Source of the DNA: JAPPLG01 sp965199935
GTDB lineage: Bacteria > Bdellovibrionota > Bdellovibrionia > Bdellovibrionales > UBA1609
Reading direction: 5' to 3'
DNA: 64,000 nt
NCBI GenBank assembly: GCA_965199935.1
Contig: CBDATD010000002.1
Span: forward strand, 186,001 to 250,000
Part shown: piece by piece, positions 49,811-59,540 of the stretch
Layout of the letters: every line of letters begins with the position of its first letter
Numbering within the stretch: position 1 is the first letter of the stretch
Position numbers and translations under genes: made by a program
Notes under the pieces: model-generated
Told to the model about the DNA's origin: nothing
What the model saw: the letters and a program-made list of their open reading frames with translations, nothing else
The model's database searches: none

Positions 49811-51139
49811 CTAAAAAAGGGAAGATAGCTCTGTAATATGAGAGATTCCTTTAGTTTTTATATGTGAAGATTGGAGGTTTTTTTTATTGCTTTGAGGCAG
49901 ATAGACCTCTTGAAATCCGAGTCTTCCGGCCTCCTGTATACGCTCCTTTCCAAAGGGGCAGGAGCGGACCTCTCCTGTGAGTCCTGTTTCTCCAAAAAAG
50001 CAGGGCTGTACTGGTTTTTGATGATAAGAAGACAGCAGGGCAGAGATGACAGCCAGATCTACGGCGGTTTCAGAGAGCCTCAAACCTCCAACCAGATTGA
50101 TAAACACATCATATTTAGAGAGAGGAATTTGAAAATATTTTTCCAAGACAGCTAAAATTAAATGAAGGCGGTTGACATCAATGCCTAAAGAAGTTCTTCG
50201 GGGCATAGCCAGATAGCTTTTTAAAGTCAGAGCTTGAATTTCACAGAGCAGGGGCCTTCCTCCTTCCACACCTGTGAACACAGCAGATCCAATTCGGTCT
50301 TTTCCTCTTTCTTCCAGAAAAAATTCAGAAGGGTTTTGAATTTCCTCCAACCCTTTATCGGACATTTGAAAGACGCCAAATTCGTTAGAGGCGCCAAATC
50401 TGTTTTTTAAAGATTTTAAAATGCGGTAATGGGTTTCTCCTTCAAAAGAGAGTACGGCGTCCACCATATGTTCCAGCACACGGGGCCCGGCGAGACTGCC
50501 GTCTTTGGTCACATGTCCAATAATTAAAACAGAGGTGGAAGTGGATTTGGCAAAATGCTGGAGCTGAGAGGAGCATTCTCTTACTTGTGAAACAGTGCCG
50601 GGGGCAGATTGTAGTTCAGACAAGTAAACGCTTTGTATGGAGTCAACAATCACAAAAGAGGGTTGGAGAGTTCTAGCTTTTTCTAAAATATTTTCAATAG
50701 AGCTTTCGTTGAACAGCAAAATATCGGAGCTGGAAATACCTAAACGTCTGGCTCGAAGAGCTGTTTGCCCTGTACTCTCTTCTGAGCAGGCGTACAGCAC
50801 TTTTCCTCTTCTGCTGAGTCCTCCAGACATTTGAAGAAGAAGAGTGCTTTTTCCAATTCCTGGAGGCCCTCCCAGCAGAACATAGGAGCCTGAAACCAAC
50901 CCGCCGCCCAAAACCCGATCCAATTCTTCAATGCCTGTTTTTGTTCTTTCAAAATGAAATTGATTGGTTTGAGCAAGGGGCAGAGCTGAAGAAGAGCTGT
51001 GAGGGAATTTTTTTGTTTTTGGTTTGAGTTCTTCATGCAGGGTGTTCCATTCACCGCAGGCAGGACATCTTCCCTCCCATCGGACCTGGGAGGCGCCGCA
51101 ATCCTGGCAAATGTAAACACTGTTTTTCTTTCGGTTCAT
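49811..51139 (-). CDS. radA: DNA repair protein RadA
   Basis: A 442-residue RadA (Sms), a RecA-like helicase that helps branch migration in recombination. It begins with a zinc finger (C-Q-D-C and C-P-A-C), then Walker A G-G-P-P-G-I-G-K-S-T, the family signature K-N-R-F-G, and a Lon-protease-like C-terminal domain (D-L-A-V-I-S-A-L). Full length. Monocistronic or followed on the same transcript by nothing in the window. Confidence 0.96.
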   Translation of the reverse strand: MNRKKNSVYICQDCGASQVRWEGRCPACGEWNTLHEELKPKTKKFPHSSSSALPLAQTNQFHFERTKTGIEELDRVLGGGLVSGSYVLLGGPPGIGKSTLLLQMSGGLSRRGKVLYACSEESTGQTALRARRLGISSSDILLFNESSIENILEKARTLQPSFVIVDSIQSVYLSELQSAPGTVSQVRECSSQLQHFAKSTSTSVLIIGHVTKDGSLAGPRVLEHMVDAVLSFEGETHYRILKSLKNRFGASNEFGVFQMSDKGLEEIQNPSEFFLEERGKDRIGSAVFTGVEGGRPLLCEIQALTLKSYLAMPRRTSLGIDVNRLHLILAVLEKYFQIPLSKYDVFINLVGGLRLSETAVDLAVISALLSSYHQKPVQPCFFGETGLTGEVRSCPFGKERIQEAGRLGFQEVYLPQSNKKNLQSSHIKTKGISHITELSSLF

Positions 51140-51177
51140 AAAGAGTATGTACGGGCTGTCTGTGTGATAGGCAATCC

Positions 51178-52074
51178 TTAAATAGGCTGAGAGATGCCTA
51201 AGTGAAAAGTTATTTCTGAGACATCTAATGGAATGTAGTCTTGTTTTGGCTTCTTGCCCAGGACAACTGTATCAAACCATTGACCGCCCCATTGAACTTT
51301 TGAGTAGCCGATGGATACGGGGATGGTGTACTTGGTCTTTGGCAGTTTGATGTCCATTCCCAGAGCGATCTGTCCGGCAGGCTGTAGTTTTCCAAATTCT
51401 TTTCGATCAAAAATATAATATTGATCATTGAGATTATGCCACATGGACACACTGGCTCCTGCACCGATCCACAGTCTTGTTTGTCCTGCGACTGGAATGT
51501 GAAATTTCAAAGACAGCTGAATGTGGGGAAACCATGACATTCGCAAGTCCTCAACATTTCTTGCATTATACCTGGGGCCGGCGCCTGAACTTTCACCTCC
51601 AATGACATGGTAGGACCCGCTGCCTGCAATGTTTAAAGAAAACAGTCTGTGGAAATACCAGTCAAAAAATAGAAGCATCCCTGTACTCCATCCCTGGTAG
51701 CGTTCTGTTTCTCGGATGTCTTTTTTAACAATGCTCCGGTTTCCTGAAAGGGTCAGGCCTGCCCTGTTTTTGTGAGAACCCGGTATTTCAGGGGATTTCA
51801 GCTGTGTTTTGTTTGTGTGCTCCAAGATCCAATTGTTGCCTGCTGTGCCGCTGATAATGGTGGCTATGGCTTTGCCATTCTTCACCTTGTCAAGACGAAT
51901 AATACCTCGAGATTTTCCGAATAAGTCTAGGGCTTCAAAATGATCTCCAACGCCGGCTGCAGCTCCTTCCAAATGAACGAAGCATCGATTTCCTTTTACT
52001 TTCACAATAATGGCCGTACGGCCAAAAACAGGGATTACGAGAAGAACACAAATAAGAACGCGTAAAAACAGCAC
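51178..52074 (-). CDS. Exported protein, probable outer-membrane barrel
   Basis: A 298-residue protein with a signal peptide (MLFLRVLICVLLVIPVFG). Residues about 20-90 form a small beta domain (V-K-V-K-G-N-R-C-F-V, G-D-H-F-E-A-L). From about 100 the sequence alternates polar and hydrophobic residues with many aromatics (W-S-T-G-M-L-L-F-F-D-W-Y-F, I-Q-L-S-L-K-F-H-I), as in beta-barrels. No named family. It lies between ssb and radA, all on the minus strand. Confidence 0.65.
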   Translation of the reverse strand: MLFLRVLICVLLVIPVFGRTAIIVKVKGNRCFVHLEGAAAGVGDHFEALDLFGKSRGIIRLDKVKNGKAIATIISGTAGNNWILEHTNKTQLKSPEIPGSHKNRAGLTLSGNRSIVKKDIRETERYQGWSTGMLLFFDWYFHRLFSLNIAGSGSYHVIGGESSGAGPRYNARNVEDLRMSWFPHIQLSLKFHIPVAGQTRLWIGAGASVSMWHNLNDQYYIFDRKEFGKLQPAGQIALGMDIKLPKTKYTIPVSIGYSKVQWGGQWFDTVVLGKKPKQDYIPLDVSEITFHLGISQPI

Positions 52075-52144
52075 CGAGGCGATCTCCTAAGAAGACACTA
52101 TCCTCTTATTATTTTGAAAGTGAGGCTTAATATCAATATTTTTT

Positions 52145-52567
52145 TTAGAAGGGTAAATCTGTTTCCTTAGTGTCAAAAGTTTCTTCAGTAGAATAGGCTT
52201 CATTGGGGCTTTTTGTTGTTTCTGCAGATTTAGGCGCAGATGCGGCTAGGAACAATACCTGATTGGCCACCACTTCAGTAGAAAAACGTTTATCACCTTT
52301 CTCTGTTTCCCACGAACGCGTTTGCAGACGTCCTTCGACATAGATTTGACGCCCTTTGGATAGATGCTGTGCACAAGTTTCAGCAAGTTTCCCCCATATG
52401 ACGATGCGGTGCCATTCTGTTTTTTCTTGACGCTCCCCTTCACGATTCACCCAGCTCTCACTGGTAGCTAAGTTGAGACGAGTGACCGTCTGCCCCGTTT
52501 GAGTTTGTTTTTTTTCGGGATCTGCTCCCAGACGGCCTACGAGAATCACTTTATTAATGCCTGACAT
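52145..52567 (-). CDS. ssb: Single-stranded DNA-binding protein
   Basis: A 140-residue SSB with an N-terminal OB fold (N-K-V-I-L-V-G-R-L-G-A-D-P-E, then W-H-R-I-V-I-W-G-K-L-A-E, then Y-V-E-G-R-L-Q-T-R-S-W) and an acidic tail ending in D-L-P-F, the usual protein-binding tip. Full length. It follows the T2SS genes on the same strand. Confidence 0.96.
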   Translation of the reverse strand: MSGINKVILVGRLGADPEKKQTQTGQTVTRLNLATSESWVNREGERQEKTEWHRIVIWGKLAETCAQHLSKGRQIYVEGRLQTRSWETEKGDKRFSTEVVANQVLFLAASAPKSAETTKSPNEAYSTEETFDTKETDLPF

Positions 52568-52633
52568 ACCTTGCTTCCTCCGCTGTTTCCAGCTAAGGGA
52601 ATAGGCTCCTTAGAGGGCTGTGTCAATAAAAAA

Positions 52634-53572
52634 TTACATTTTTTCAATTTTTGGAGGATAAGAAGAACGGCCGTTGATTTTTGCTTTGTACTGCCAGCGG
52701 TCTTTTCCAATTTTTTCTTCCACATTGGATAAAAATAAATCGAGAAAGAAAAATTGATTTTTCATTTTTTCATCCAGCATTAAATCCAACTCCAGATTGT
52801 ATTCCCGCAGGGGCTGTAAAGCTCCAAACTTTAAGTTCACAAAACCTTTGGACTGTAGATAAAGAGGGTCATTGATGTCTCCAATTCTCATTTTTTGAAT
52901 ATTGAGGCGGCCGCCTTTCAAAAGGGCTTTTCCTTCCATGGATTTCCACTTCAGCTGAGGCAGAGTCCACGTGCCGATAGACTGTGAAAAAGAGTAAGAG
53001 TTGAAGAGGATGTCTTTGGCGCGCATTTGCAGAGAGCCGTTCACAGAATTTGTTTGAGTATTGATTTTTAAATCTATAAAAAAATCAGCCGTTCCTTGAG
53101 AGTTGTTGAAGAATGGGGAGAGCCATTGCAGGTGTTTTATTTCAAAGCTTTGTGATTCTGCTCTTATTTGGGATGGGGGGTTTTTTTCACCCGGATCCGC
53201 AAATGAGGTTTTGAAAAAAACTTTGAGTTTTGACTTTTCCATCTGAGCTGTCACCTTCATTCCAGGCCTGAACACCACTAAAGATAGATAAGCAGGATAA
53301 ATGGTGATTTGATCAAACACCGCAGGTCCGTCCGTCCAAGGGGTGATTAATTCCGCCTTCTTCAAGATGAGCCGGGGAGGGAAAAATCCTAAAGAATGAG
53401 AATGGTATTGTAAGTTCATCTTTGAAGAGGATTCCGAAAGTTTGTAAGTGAGCTTTTGAACCACATCATCGTAAGGGAATAAGATGAGAATGAGAAATAA
53501 GAACCCTAAAAGGTTTAATAAAAAAACTTTTTTGCTGGGAAACAGAATAGAGAGTGTTTTTTTTATGTTCAT
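52634..53572 (-). CDS. gspN: Type II secretion protein GspN-like
   Basis: A 312-residue protein with one N-terminal membrane span (V-F-L-L-N-L-L-G-F-L-F-L-I-L-I-L-F-P-Y-D) and a large beta-rich periplasmic domain of the GspN/AsmA-like type. Assignment rests on this layout and on position as the last gene after gspL and gspM. The ATG overlaps the gspM stop (ATGA). Divergent from enterobacterial GspN. Confidence 0.75.
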   Translation of the reverse strand: MNIKKTLSILFPSKKVFLLNLLGFLFLILILFPYDDVVQKLTYKLSESSSKMNLQYHSHSLGFFPPRLILKKAELITPWTDGPAVFDQITIYPAYLSLVVFRPGMKVTAQMEKSKLKVFFKTSFADPGEKNPPSQIRAESQSFEIKHLQWLSPFFNNSQGTADFFIDLKINTQTNSVNGSLQMRAKDILFNSYSFSQSIGTWTLPQLKWKSMEGKALLKGGRLNIQKMRIGDINDPLYLQSKGFVNLKFGALQPLREYNLELDLMLDEKMKNQFFFLDLFLSNVEEKIGKDRWQYKAKINGRSSYPPKIEKM

Positions 53573-54207
53573 ACGGGTTTCCTGTCGGGGGTGATCAATG
53601 CTTTCGCATGAGGTTCATGAAAATGTAGAAGAGAATAAGAGGCTGAAAAATAGTTATTTTGATTTTTGAGCTCTACGATTTTTAAGTGGACGAGTTTGAC
53701 AGAAGGGTCGATATTGCTCAACAACAGCCCGATTTCCATAATCTCCTCTATGTTGACGCCGCTTATTTTGATTTGTTTTCCGGAGTAATTCAAGGATCTG
53801 AAGCGGGCGGGGAGAAGTTTCTTTGAGAAATAATAAGAGGACATTTGTGTTTTACGATCTGAAGATAGAGAAAATCTATTGAGAATAAGGGATATTTGCT
53901 CATCAAATTCTGAAGGGCTGAGTCCTCGTACAACAAACTGGCTGGATTCATTTTTAATGAGATCGAAAATCAGTTGTTTTTTTTCCTTAAACTCCTTTGT
54001 AGCGTTTAAGGAGTTATTTAATACAGAAAGGGGGAGGGAGGCGGCGAGAAGGATTCCTGCGGCTGATAAGGAATAGTGAATGCCTTTCTGCACGGGCAGA
54101 TCCAGGTTTTCATATTTCTCAAGCAGAGTGTTGTAAAGAGAGCTGTCTTTTATTTTGTCATATGCAGTTTCAAATATGTTTTTGAGCAGGTTTTTTATTG
54201 ATTCCAT
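53569..54207 (-). CDS. gspM: Type II secretion protein GspM-like
   Basis: A 212-residue bitopic protein: a cytoplasmic N-terminus of about 40 residues, one span (S-A-A-G-I-L-L-A-A-S-L-P-L), then a periplasmic ferredoxin-like region (about 80-200). GspM partners GspL in the inner-membrane platform. Sequence similarity is too low for certainty; position between gspL and gspN decides. Confidence 0.72.
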   Translation of the reverse strand: MESIKNLLKNIFETAYDKIKDSSLYNTLLEKYENLDLPVQKGIHYSLSAAGILLAASLPLSVLNNSLNATKEFKEKKQLIFDLIKNESSQFVVRGLSPSEFDEQISLILNRFSLSSDRKTQMSSYYFSKKLLPARFRSLNYSGKQIKISGVNIEEIMEIGLLLSNIDPSVKLVHLKIVELKNQNNYFSASYSLLHFHEPHAKALITPDRKPV

Positions 54208-54215
54208 CAGACCTC

Positions 54216-55907
54216 CTAGCTTTTTAATATGAGTGTGAAGTGGAAGGATTTTGTGTCTGCAGGAGGAGGGGTGGTTTTGTTTTGTTCATCAGAGGACTTT
54301 TCTTCAGTAAGAGCTGTGGACAACTCGTCAATCTGCATATCCAAGTTTTTCTCTTCAGATTCTTTCAAGGCGGGAGGGGGTGAAGGTTTTTTTTGAGCAG
54401 TGTTTGAAGAGACTGCTTTTTTTTGCTTTATTTTTCCATCAGGGGTGAGGCTTTTTAAGTGTTGAATCAGTGTCTGCAGGTGTTTTTTTTCAATAGTTCC
54501 TTGAATGTCCACCCGGCGGTCTCTAATTTCAAAATGGCTGACTTCCATGTTCCAATCTTTAGATGAATCAAAGGAAAAACTAAACTGCTTTAAGACGTCC
54601 AAGACAGAGGGAAGCTGGCTTAAGGATTGGAAGGCTTTGTTGGTTTCGTTGTTTCGTTTTTTTTGCTTTAAAAATTTTTCTACATTTTTAATGGAAATAC
54701 TTCTGGTTTTTAAACCGGCCACCCGTCTGGCGTAACTGCTGAAAATTTGATTCATTTGCAGGGTCAGTTCGTCAGCCCTCCAATTGCGAACGCCGATATA
54801 GGCAAAAAAGACAATGACTGCAGCCGCTGCTGCTTTGAGAAAGTTGAGTTTTTTCTTGGTGATTTGAATTTTTTCTTCTTGGATATGAGGCATTAAATTA
54901 ACAGGAGGGTTTTTTGGTTTTTTAAAAGCTTCAAAGGCTGTCCCCAGGCTGACTAAGTATTCTGCAGAAACAGAAAACGGGCTGTCGTCCCATTTATGGA
55001 CGGGGATTTTGACTGATGAATACAAGTGGTAGGACAGATTTTGAATGACAGCCCCAGGCCCTAAAAGGGTGATATCTTTGATGGAAGAATGCCCGGCTCC
55101 CTTTAGGTAAATGAGGAGAAGACGCAGATGATGGTCGAGGGATTGAAAGGAGTTTTTAATAATTTTTGAAAGAGGGACGACAGAGTCCATCTCTTCATGT
55201 GTGAGTATGGCATTTTCAAAAAAATAATTCAAAGCCTGATTCATATCTCTTCTATATTTTGCAGATATTTCTTGAACAGAGTGTTGAAACCCCCAATTCA
55301 AGTTGTGAACCAGCAGAACCCGGTTTTGGGACTGCACAAGGGCGGTGGACTGGCTGTAGGACAAGTAGAGTTTTAATTGATCGCCTGAAACGGGAGGGGA
55401 GAGTTGAGGAGGGGAGGATTTCCAATCTTCAAAAAGGTTGGACAAGGCTGAGGATTCAGGGATCAGCATAGACGTGTGAATGCCTGCGGATTGGACCAGC
55501 TCCAAAAACTCCATCATCCAGGGCTTGGAGGAAACAAAACTGAGGACAGAGCTTCCCGCGGGGCTGCGGTAACAAACTTTAGAAGAGTAAACCATGTCAG
55601 AGAATGGGATTTTATCTTCAATTTCAAATGGAAGGGCTTTGTTGATTTTAAATTTTTCTTTGAAAGGAAATTTCAAGTCATGGATGGAAACCTGTGTTTG
55701 CGGCACTGTAAAGACAAAATGATGCTGGGGGTATTTGTTGAGCAGTTCCTTGAGTTTGAGAACCATGTCTGCTTTTCTTTGTTCGTCATCCAATTCCAAC
55801 GAAAGAGGAAGCGAGGCGCAGTCTGTGACAATGGGCTGTACATCTGCGGTTCGCAGGGAAACAGCATAAATGCTGTAAGGGGTGATATGAACTCCGAGGA
55901 CTTGCAT
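54216..55907 (-). CDS. gspL: Type II secretion protein GspL
   Basis: A 563-residue protein with a cytoplasmic actin/FtsA-like domain in the first ~330 residues (V-L-G-V-H-I-T-P-Y-S-I at the start, L-G-P-G-A-V-I near 290), a span at about 360-378 (A-A-A-A-A-V-I-V-F-F-A-Y-I-G-V) and a periplasmic domain (D-W-N-M-E-V-S-H-F-E-I). A Ser/Pro/Glu-rich linker of about 60 residues makes it longer than the usual ~400. GspL recruits the GspE ATPase to the membrane. Confidence 0.85.
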   Translation of the reverse strand: MQVLGVHITPYSIYAVSLRTADVQPIVTDCASLPLSLELDDEQRKADMVLKLKELLNKYPQHHFVFTVPQTQVSIHDLKFPFKEKFKINKALPFEIEDKIPFSDMVYSSKVCYRSPAGSSVLSFVSSKPWMMEFLELVQSAGIHTSMLIPESSALSNLFEDWKSSPPQLSPPVSGDQLKLYLSYSQSTALVQSQNRVLLVHNLNWGFQHSVQEISAKYRRDMNQALNYFFENAILTHEEMDSVVPLSKIIKNSFQSLDHHLRLLLIYLKGAGHSSIKDITLLGPGAVIQNLSYHLYSSVKIPVHKWDDSPFSVSAEYLVSLGTAFEAFKKPKNPPVNLMPHIQEEKIQITKKKLNFLKAAAAAVIVFFAYIGVRNWRADELTLQMNQIFSSYARRVAGLKTRSISIKNVEKFLKQKKRNNETNKAFQSLSQLPSVLDVLKQFSFSFDSSKDWNMEVSHFEIRDRRVDIQGTIEKKHLQTLIQHLKSLTPDGKIKQKKAVSSNTAQKKPSPPPALKESEEKNLDMQIDELSTALTEEKSSDEQNKTTPPPADTKSFHFTLILKS

Positions 55908-55911
55908 GATT

Positions 55912-57141
55912 TTAGTTTACGTCTTTCCAATAAATAATGAAAGGGGATGCCATCTTGTTTTTTGGCGCGGGACTGCTTTCATACATCATGTCTGAGTACC
56001 TGGGGTCTTCTTTTGTGACGGCTTTGTATCCTGATTCTTCTTTGAATTTCTGCATTCTTGTATAGACTCTCTTGAATGAGGCATGAGGGTCGTAAAAAAC
56101 AGCTGTAATGGTATGGAAGTTTTGACCAGATGCACCGCGGCTGGTAATGCGGAAATTTTGCGGAGCATCATAATCAAAAACAAAATATTGCAGGCCGGGT
56201 TTATTTTCTCTTTCCGGGCCGTAAACAGGGACTAAAAAATCCATGTTTTGTTGAATCCATAAATCTTTCACTTGTTCAAATTTATCAAGCACCCAACTTT
56301 GTTCTTCTGTTTGATCTGTATTGTCCCTTTGAGCTGTAAATTGTTCTGCTGTATTTTTGTCTATGTTTTCATGCAGGCTTTGGATGACCACCGGGGAGGC
56401 GTATTGAAGTTGAATTCCTCCTGTGGAGTAAAAACTAATGTAGGGGCGGATCCACTCTATAAGTTCGGGGCTGATGTCTTCAATTTTTTCTAATTCACTC
56501 CAATGGTTCAAAGGGCGTCCAATGGGGCTGATGGGATCTGTTAGAGTTGTGACAATATTTTGTTGAATATTTTTCAAGTCGTTGACGGAGTATTTTTCCT
56601 GCAGCCATGTGTTTTGATTTCTCAGATGAATCAGCAGATTGTAAAAAGTGTTTCTAGTCCATTCCCTGACAGGGGGTATAGGTGAAATCATGCCATTTAA
56701 GTTTATGCGCGACTCCTCAGGCGAAATTTGCACATTGTAGTCTGCGTCTAATAGAGATTTTTCGAGAATTTCCTGTACTTCGCCTTTTCTAATATCGGAT
56801 AAATCATCGGGCAGAAAGGGGGGCCATGAAAGAGGTTTCTGCCATGTTTGGTCCGTGTATCTGCGTATCATTTCCCTGCCTTTCCCGCCTAAAAAGGATT
56901 CAATATTTTTATTTGCGTTGATCAGTTCATGGATTTTTTTGTAAGTCAAAATGTTGAGCAAGGCGAGCTCCACCCCGGATTTTGCAGCATGATAAGCCCT
57001 GAGAGAGTGGTAGTTTGAAACTCCGTTTTTATACTCTACCTGTGTGTCGAAAGCAATTTGCTGTACGATGACTATCAACAAGGTGACGGCAGTTAAAACC
57101 ACCATTAAAACCACCCCTCTTTTTTGTGCAGATAAGTTCAT
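55912..57141 (-). CDS. gspK: Minor pseudopilin GspK
   Basis: A 409-residue pseudopilin that caps the pseudopilus. The prepilin site is Q-K-R-G before V-V-L-M-V-V-L-T; it lacks Glu at mature position 5, which is normal for GspK. The hydrophobic helix is followed by a large domain with F-Y-N-L-L-I-H-L-R. It overlaps gspJ by four bases. Confidence 0.9.
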   Translation of the reverse strand: MNLSAQKRGVVLMVVLTAVTLLIVIVQQIAFDTQVEYKNGVSNYHSLRAYHAAKSGVELALLNILTYKKIHELINANKNIESFLGGKGREMIRRYTDQTWQKPLSWPPFLPDDLSDIRKGEVQEILEKSLLDADYNVQISPEESRINLNGMISPIPPVREWTRNTFYNLLIHLRNQNTWLQEKYSVNDLKNIQQNIVTTLTDPISPIGRPLNHWSELEKIEDISPELIEWIRPYISFYSTGGIQLQYASPVVIQSLHENIDKNTAEQFTAQRDNTDQTEEQSWVLDKFEQVKDLWIQQNMDFLVPVYGPERENKPGLQYFVFDYDAPQNFRITSRGASGQNFHTITAVFYDPHASFKRVYTRMQKFKEESGYKAVTKEDPRYSDMMYESSPAPKNKMASPFIIYWKDVN

Positions 57142-57962
57142 CTCTGTTGAGTCCTGCTATTGCTGTTTGGAGGATTTTTCACTTCTTCTTTTGGAGGATC
57201 TGCAATTCTTTTGGGATTGTGAATTTTATGAGATAAAAGGCTTGGATAAATGGGGATTGAAAGAGTGAAGGGTTCTGAGTTTTCTAATTCTATTTCCATT
57301 TTGACAGCCAAAGGGAATGTGAGGGGAAATGTGTAAAAATTGGCGGGATGTTTCATTTGAAAAGTATGAGTCCACTCTTTATTTTTGGCGTGAAGGTACT
57401 GAATTTCCAACTGGACCACACCTTCCAGAAGAGAGGTTTTCTCTGTTTCTGATTCAGGGAACTCATCCAGATCGCGGTTGTCTATGGGAGCTGTTTTTCG
57501 GAAAAGACATTGAGCATTGGAAGCAGGGCAGTCTTCCAAAACATAAGCTGTCTTCAGGCGGGGGCGGGTGTTGGTAAAATAAAAACTCTGCTTTTCTCCT
57601 TTAAAGCCGGTGAAGGGGAAAATAATATTTCTTTTATAATATCCATCATCTTCCAGATAGTCGGTAATGAAGTCGCTTTCGATTTTTCCATTATTCCATT
57701 TGGGGTCTCGAAGATAATTCCAGTAGGCATAATAGGCTTGATGCGGGCTGTCCGTTTGTATCATCAGAGGATTTTGGAGATCTTTTCGAATGGCATAAGA
57801 AGTGTTTGCTAAAATACGATTCTGTTTTATCAGTCTTTCTATTTGATTCTGCGCTTTTGTTGTTTGTTTTAAAACGTTCATCATGGACAAAGAAAGAGAG
57901 GCAAATAAAACGAGGCTGATAAGAATTTCAATAAGAGAGAAGCCTTTAGACCGTTTGAGCAT
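57138..57962 (-). CDS. gspJ: Minor pseudopilin GspJ
   Basis: A 274-residue pseudopilin with prepilin site S-K-G before F-S-L-I-E-I-L-I-S (Glu5 present). It is rather long for the family and carries a proline-rich tail. It lies between gspI and gspK, with overlaps on both sides. Confidence 0.9.
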   Translation of the reverse strand: MLKRSKGFSLIEILISLVLFASLSLSMMNVLKQTTKAQNQIERLIKQNRILANTSYAIRKDLQNPLMIQTDSPHQAYYAYWNYLRDPKWNNGKIESDFITDYLEDDGYYKRNIIFPFTGFKGEKQSFYFTNTRPRLKTAYVLEDCPASNAQCLFRKTAPIDNRDLDEFPESETEKTSLLEGVVQLEIQYLHAKNKEWTHTFQMKHPANFYTFPLTFPLAVKMEIELENSEPFTLSIPIYPSLLSHKIHNPKRIADPPKEEVKNPPNSNSRTQQR

Positions 57963-58483
57963 TATTCATCTCCTGAAGAAGATGAAGGAATCAACCCCTG
58001 CAGAAAAGAGGGCTGGCTTCCTGTTTGAAAATCCACAAAATAGGTGGTGATGGAGTAGGACGCTTCAGGTTTTATTTTTGTGTAATAAACAGTCATTCTC
58101 ACTTCAGTGACTAAATCCATGATTTTTTTGGACACTTGGTCTATGGTGTTTGTCCATTGATTTTCCTCACGAGGGCCTTCTGTCAAATGGAAGGGGCTGA
58201 GGCCTTCCAGTTTTTTTGTTTCCAGGCTCCACAGGAATTCTGGATAATTTTCAAAAGACTCCCTTTCCTGTTCAATGAGGGCGGAGGGGCCGTCTTTCTG
58301 ATAGTTGAACTCCAGCTCTGTCAGTTTTTGCTCCATTAACTGTGAAACCAGATAATATCTTTTAGACCGGTCCATTTGTTTGGTGGATTGAGAAAAAAAC
58401 TGTGAGATTAAAATCATCACTCCTGTGAGAATGATGATGGAATACATCACTTCAATAAAAGACAGCCCCTTATGATGATTCAT
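57962..58483 (-). CDS. gspI: Minor pseudopilin GspI
   Basis: A 173-residue pseudopilin with prepilin site H-H-K-G before L-S-F-I-E-V (Glu5 present). The stop of gspI overlaps the gspJ start by one base. Identified as GspI mainly by size and gene order. Confidence 0.85.
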   Translation of the reverse strand: MNHHKGLSFIEVMYSIIILTGVMILISQFFSQSTKQMDRSKRYYLVSQLMEQKLTELEFNYQKDGPSALIEQERESFENYPEFLWSLETKKLEGLSPFHLTEGPREENQWTNTIDQVSKKIMDLVTEVRMTVYYTKIKPEASYSITTYFVDFQTGSQPSFLQGLIPSSSSGDE

Positions 58484-59057
58484 TTTCGCCTTCCGAAATT
58501 TCCAGTTCCCCCGTAATGGGGTTAAAAAATAAAGTCCATGTGAAATCCTCTCCTTTTCTCATAAAAATTTGCACAGCATGAGTGAGAAGGTGAGGATCAT
58601 AAGTCACATACACTGTGTCGCTTTCTTTAACGGTGTCCGTCCACTCAAAATAAACTCCGGACGGCAGTTTTTGAGTTTCAATCATGTCAAAGTCTTTTTG
58701 AAAAAAAGGAGATTCTTCCAGGGATGGAGGGGCGTTGTCAGTGTTTTCTTTTGGGGAGTCATATTCTGAAAGTATTTCTGACAGAGGTCTTTTGACTTCC
58801 ACCCAGTAAGAGGACTTTTGGAGATTCGTTTTTAAAGCCAATCGGTAAACTTTATTTTGAATGCGGGAGGTGCTGTAAAGAGTGCGGTTTAAAGCTTGAA
58901 GGGTTCTTAAAGTTTTTTTTAATTCATTTTCAGATTTTTTAACGGCCGGAAAAACCACCAGCAAAGAAGAGGCAAAAATGGCAATGGCAATAAGAATTTC
59001 AAGCAGGCTGAACCCTTTTTTGACGTTCCTTTGAAAACAGGAAATCCAGTCCTCCAT
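58470..59057 (-). CDS. gspH: Minor pseudopilin GspH
   Basis: A 195-residue pseudopilin with prepilin site K-K-G before F-S-L-L-E-I (Glu5 present) after a 14-residue leader. It overlaps gspI by 14 bp and follows gspG at once. The H assignment relies on order and length. Confidence 0.82.
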   Translation of the reverse strand: MEDWISCFQRNVKKGFSLLEILIAIAIFASSLLVVFPAVKKSENELKKTLRTLQALNRTLYSTSRIQNKVYRLALKTNLQKSSYWVEVKRPLSEILSEYDSPKENTDNAPPSLEESPFFQKDFDMIETQKLPSGVYFEWTDTVKESDTVYVTYDPHLLTHAVQIFMRKGEDFTWTLFFNPITGELEISEGENESS

Positions 59058-59486
59058 TCATCTGTCTCTGGAAGAAATGTCTTGAGCGTAGCCCTCTCCT
59101 CCTTCTTTTCGATCGCTTCCCAGGCTGAAAATTTCGTAAGAAGAAGCGTCGTCGTCGTATTCATAAATAAGCTCTCCGCCCCAAGGGTCTTTAGGAATTT
59201 CATTTCGAGTGAGATAAGGCTCCGGCCCCCAGGAAGGGCAGCGATCGACTTTTTCCAACAAGGCTGTAAAACCCTCTTCGGAAGAGGGGTAAAAAGAACA
59301 GTCTCTATAAAACATTTCCAAAGACTGTGAAACTTGATCAATGAGAATATTGGCTTGATAAACCTGTGCTTTTTTTTGCTGGCCGGAAACATTGGAAATC
59401 ACCACAGTGGCAATAGACGCCAAGATGATGACGGCAATCATAATTTCCATTAAGGAAAAGCCTCTTTTAAATTTGCTCATGAACAA
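59058..59486 (-). CDS. gspG: Major pseudopilin GspG
   Basis: A 142-residue pseudopilin, the main pseudopilus subunit. Prepilin site K-R-G before F-S-L-M-E-I (Glu5 present). The C-terminal T2SSG domain is clear: Y-P-S-S-E-E-G-F-T-A-L, then P-K-D-P-W-G-G-E-L-I-Y-E-Y and a calcium-loop-like S-L-G-S-D-R-K-E-G-G-E-G. It has a GTTCA-TGAGC start with AGGAG upstream (revcomp of 59488-59492). Confidence 0.94.
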   Translation of the reverse strand: MFMSKFKRGFSLMEIMIAVIILASIATVVISNVSGQQKKAQVYQANILIDQVSQSLEMFYRDCSFYPSSEEGFTALLEKVDRCPSWGPEPYLTRNEIPKDPWGGELIYEYDDDASSYEIFSLGSDRKEGGEGYAQDISSRDR

Positions 59487-59540
59487 CTCCTGTTCAGCTA
59501 AAAACAGAGTCTCATAATTTTGAGTTTTTTTAAAGAAATT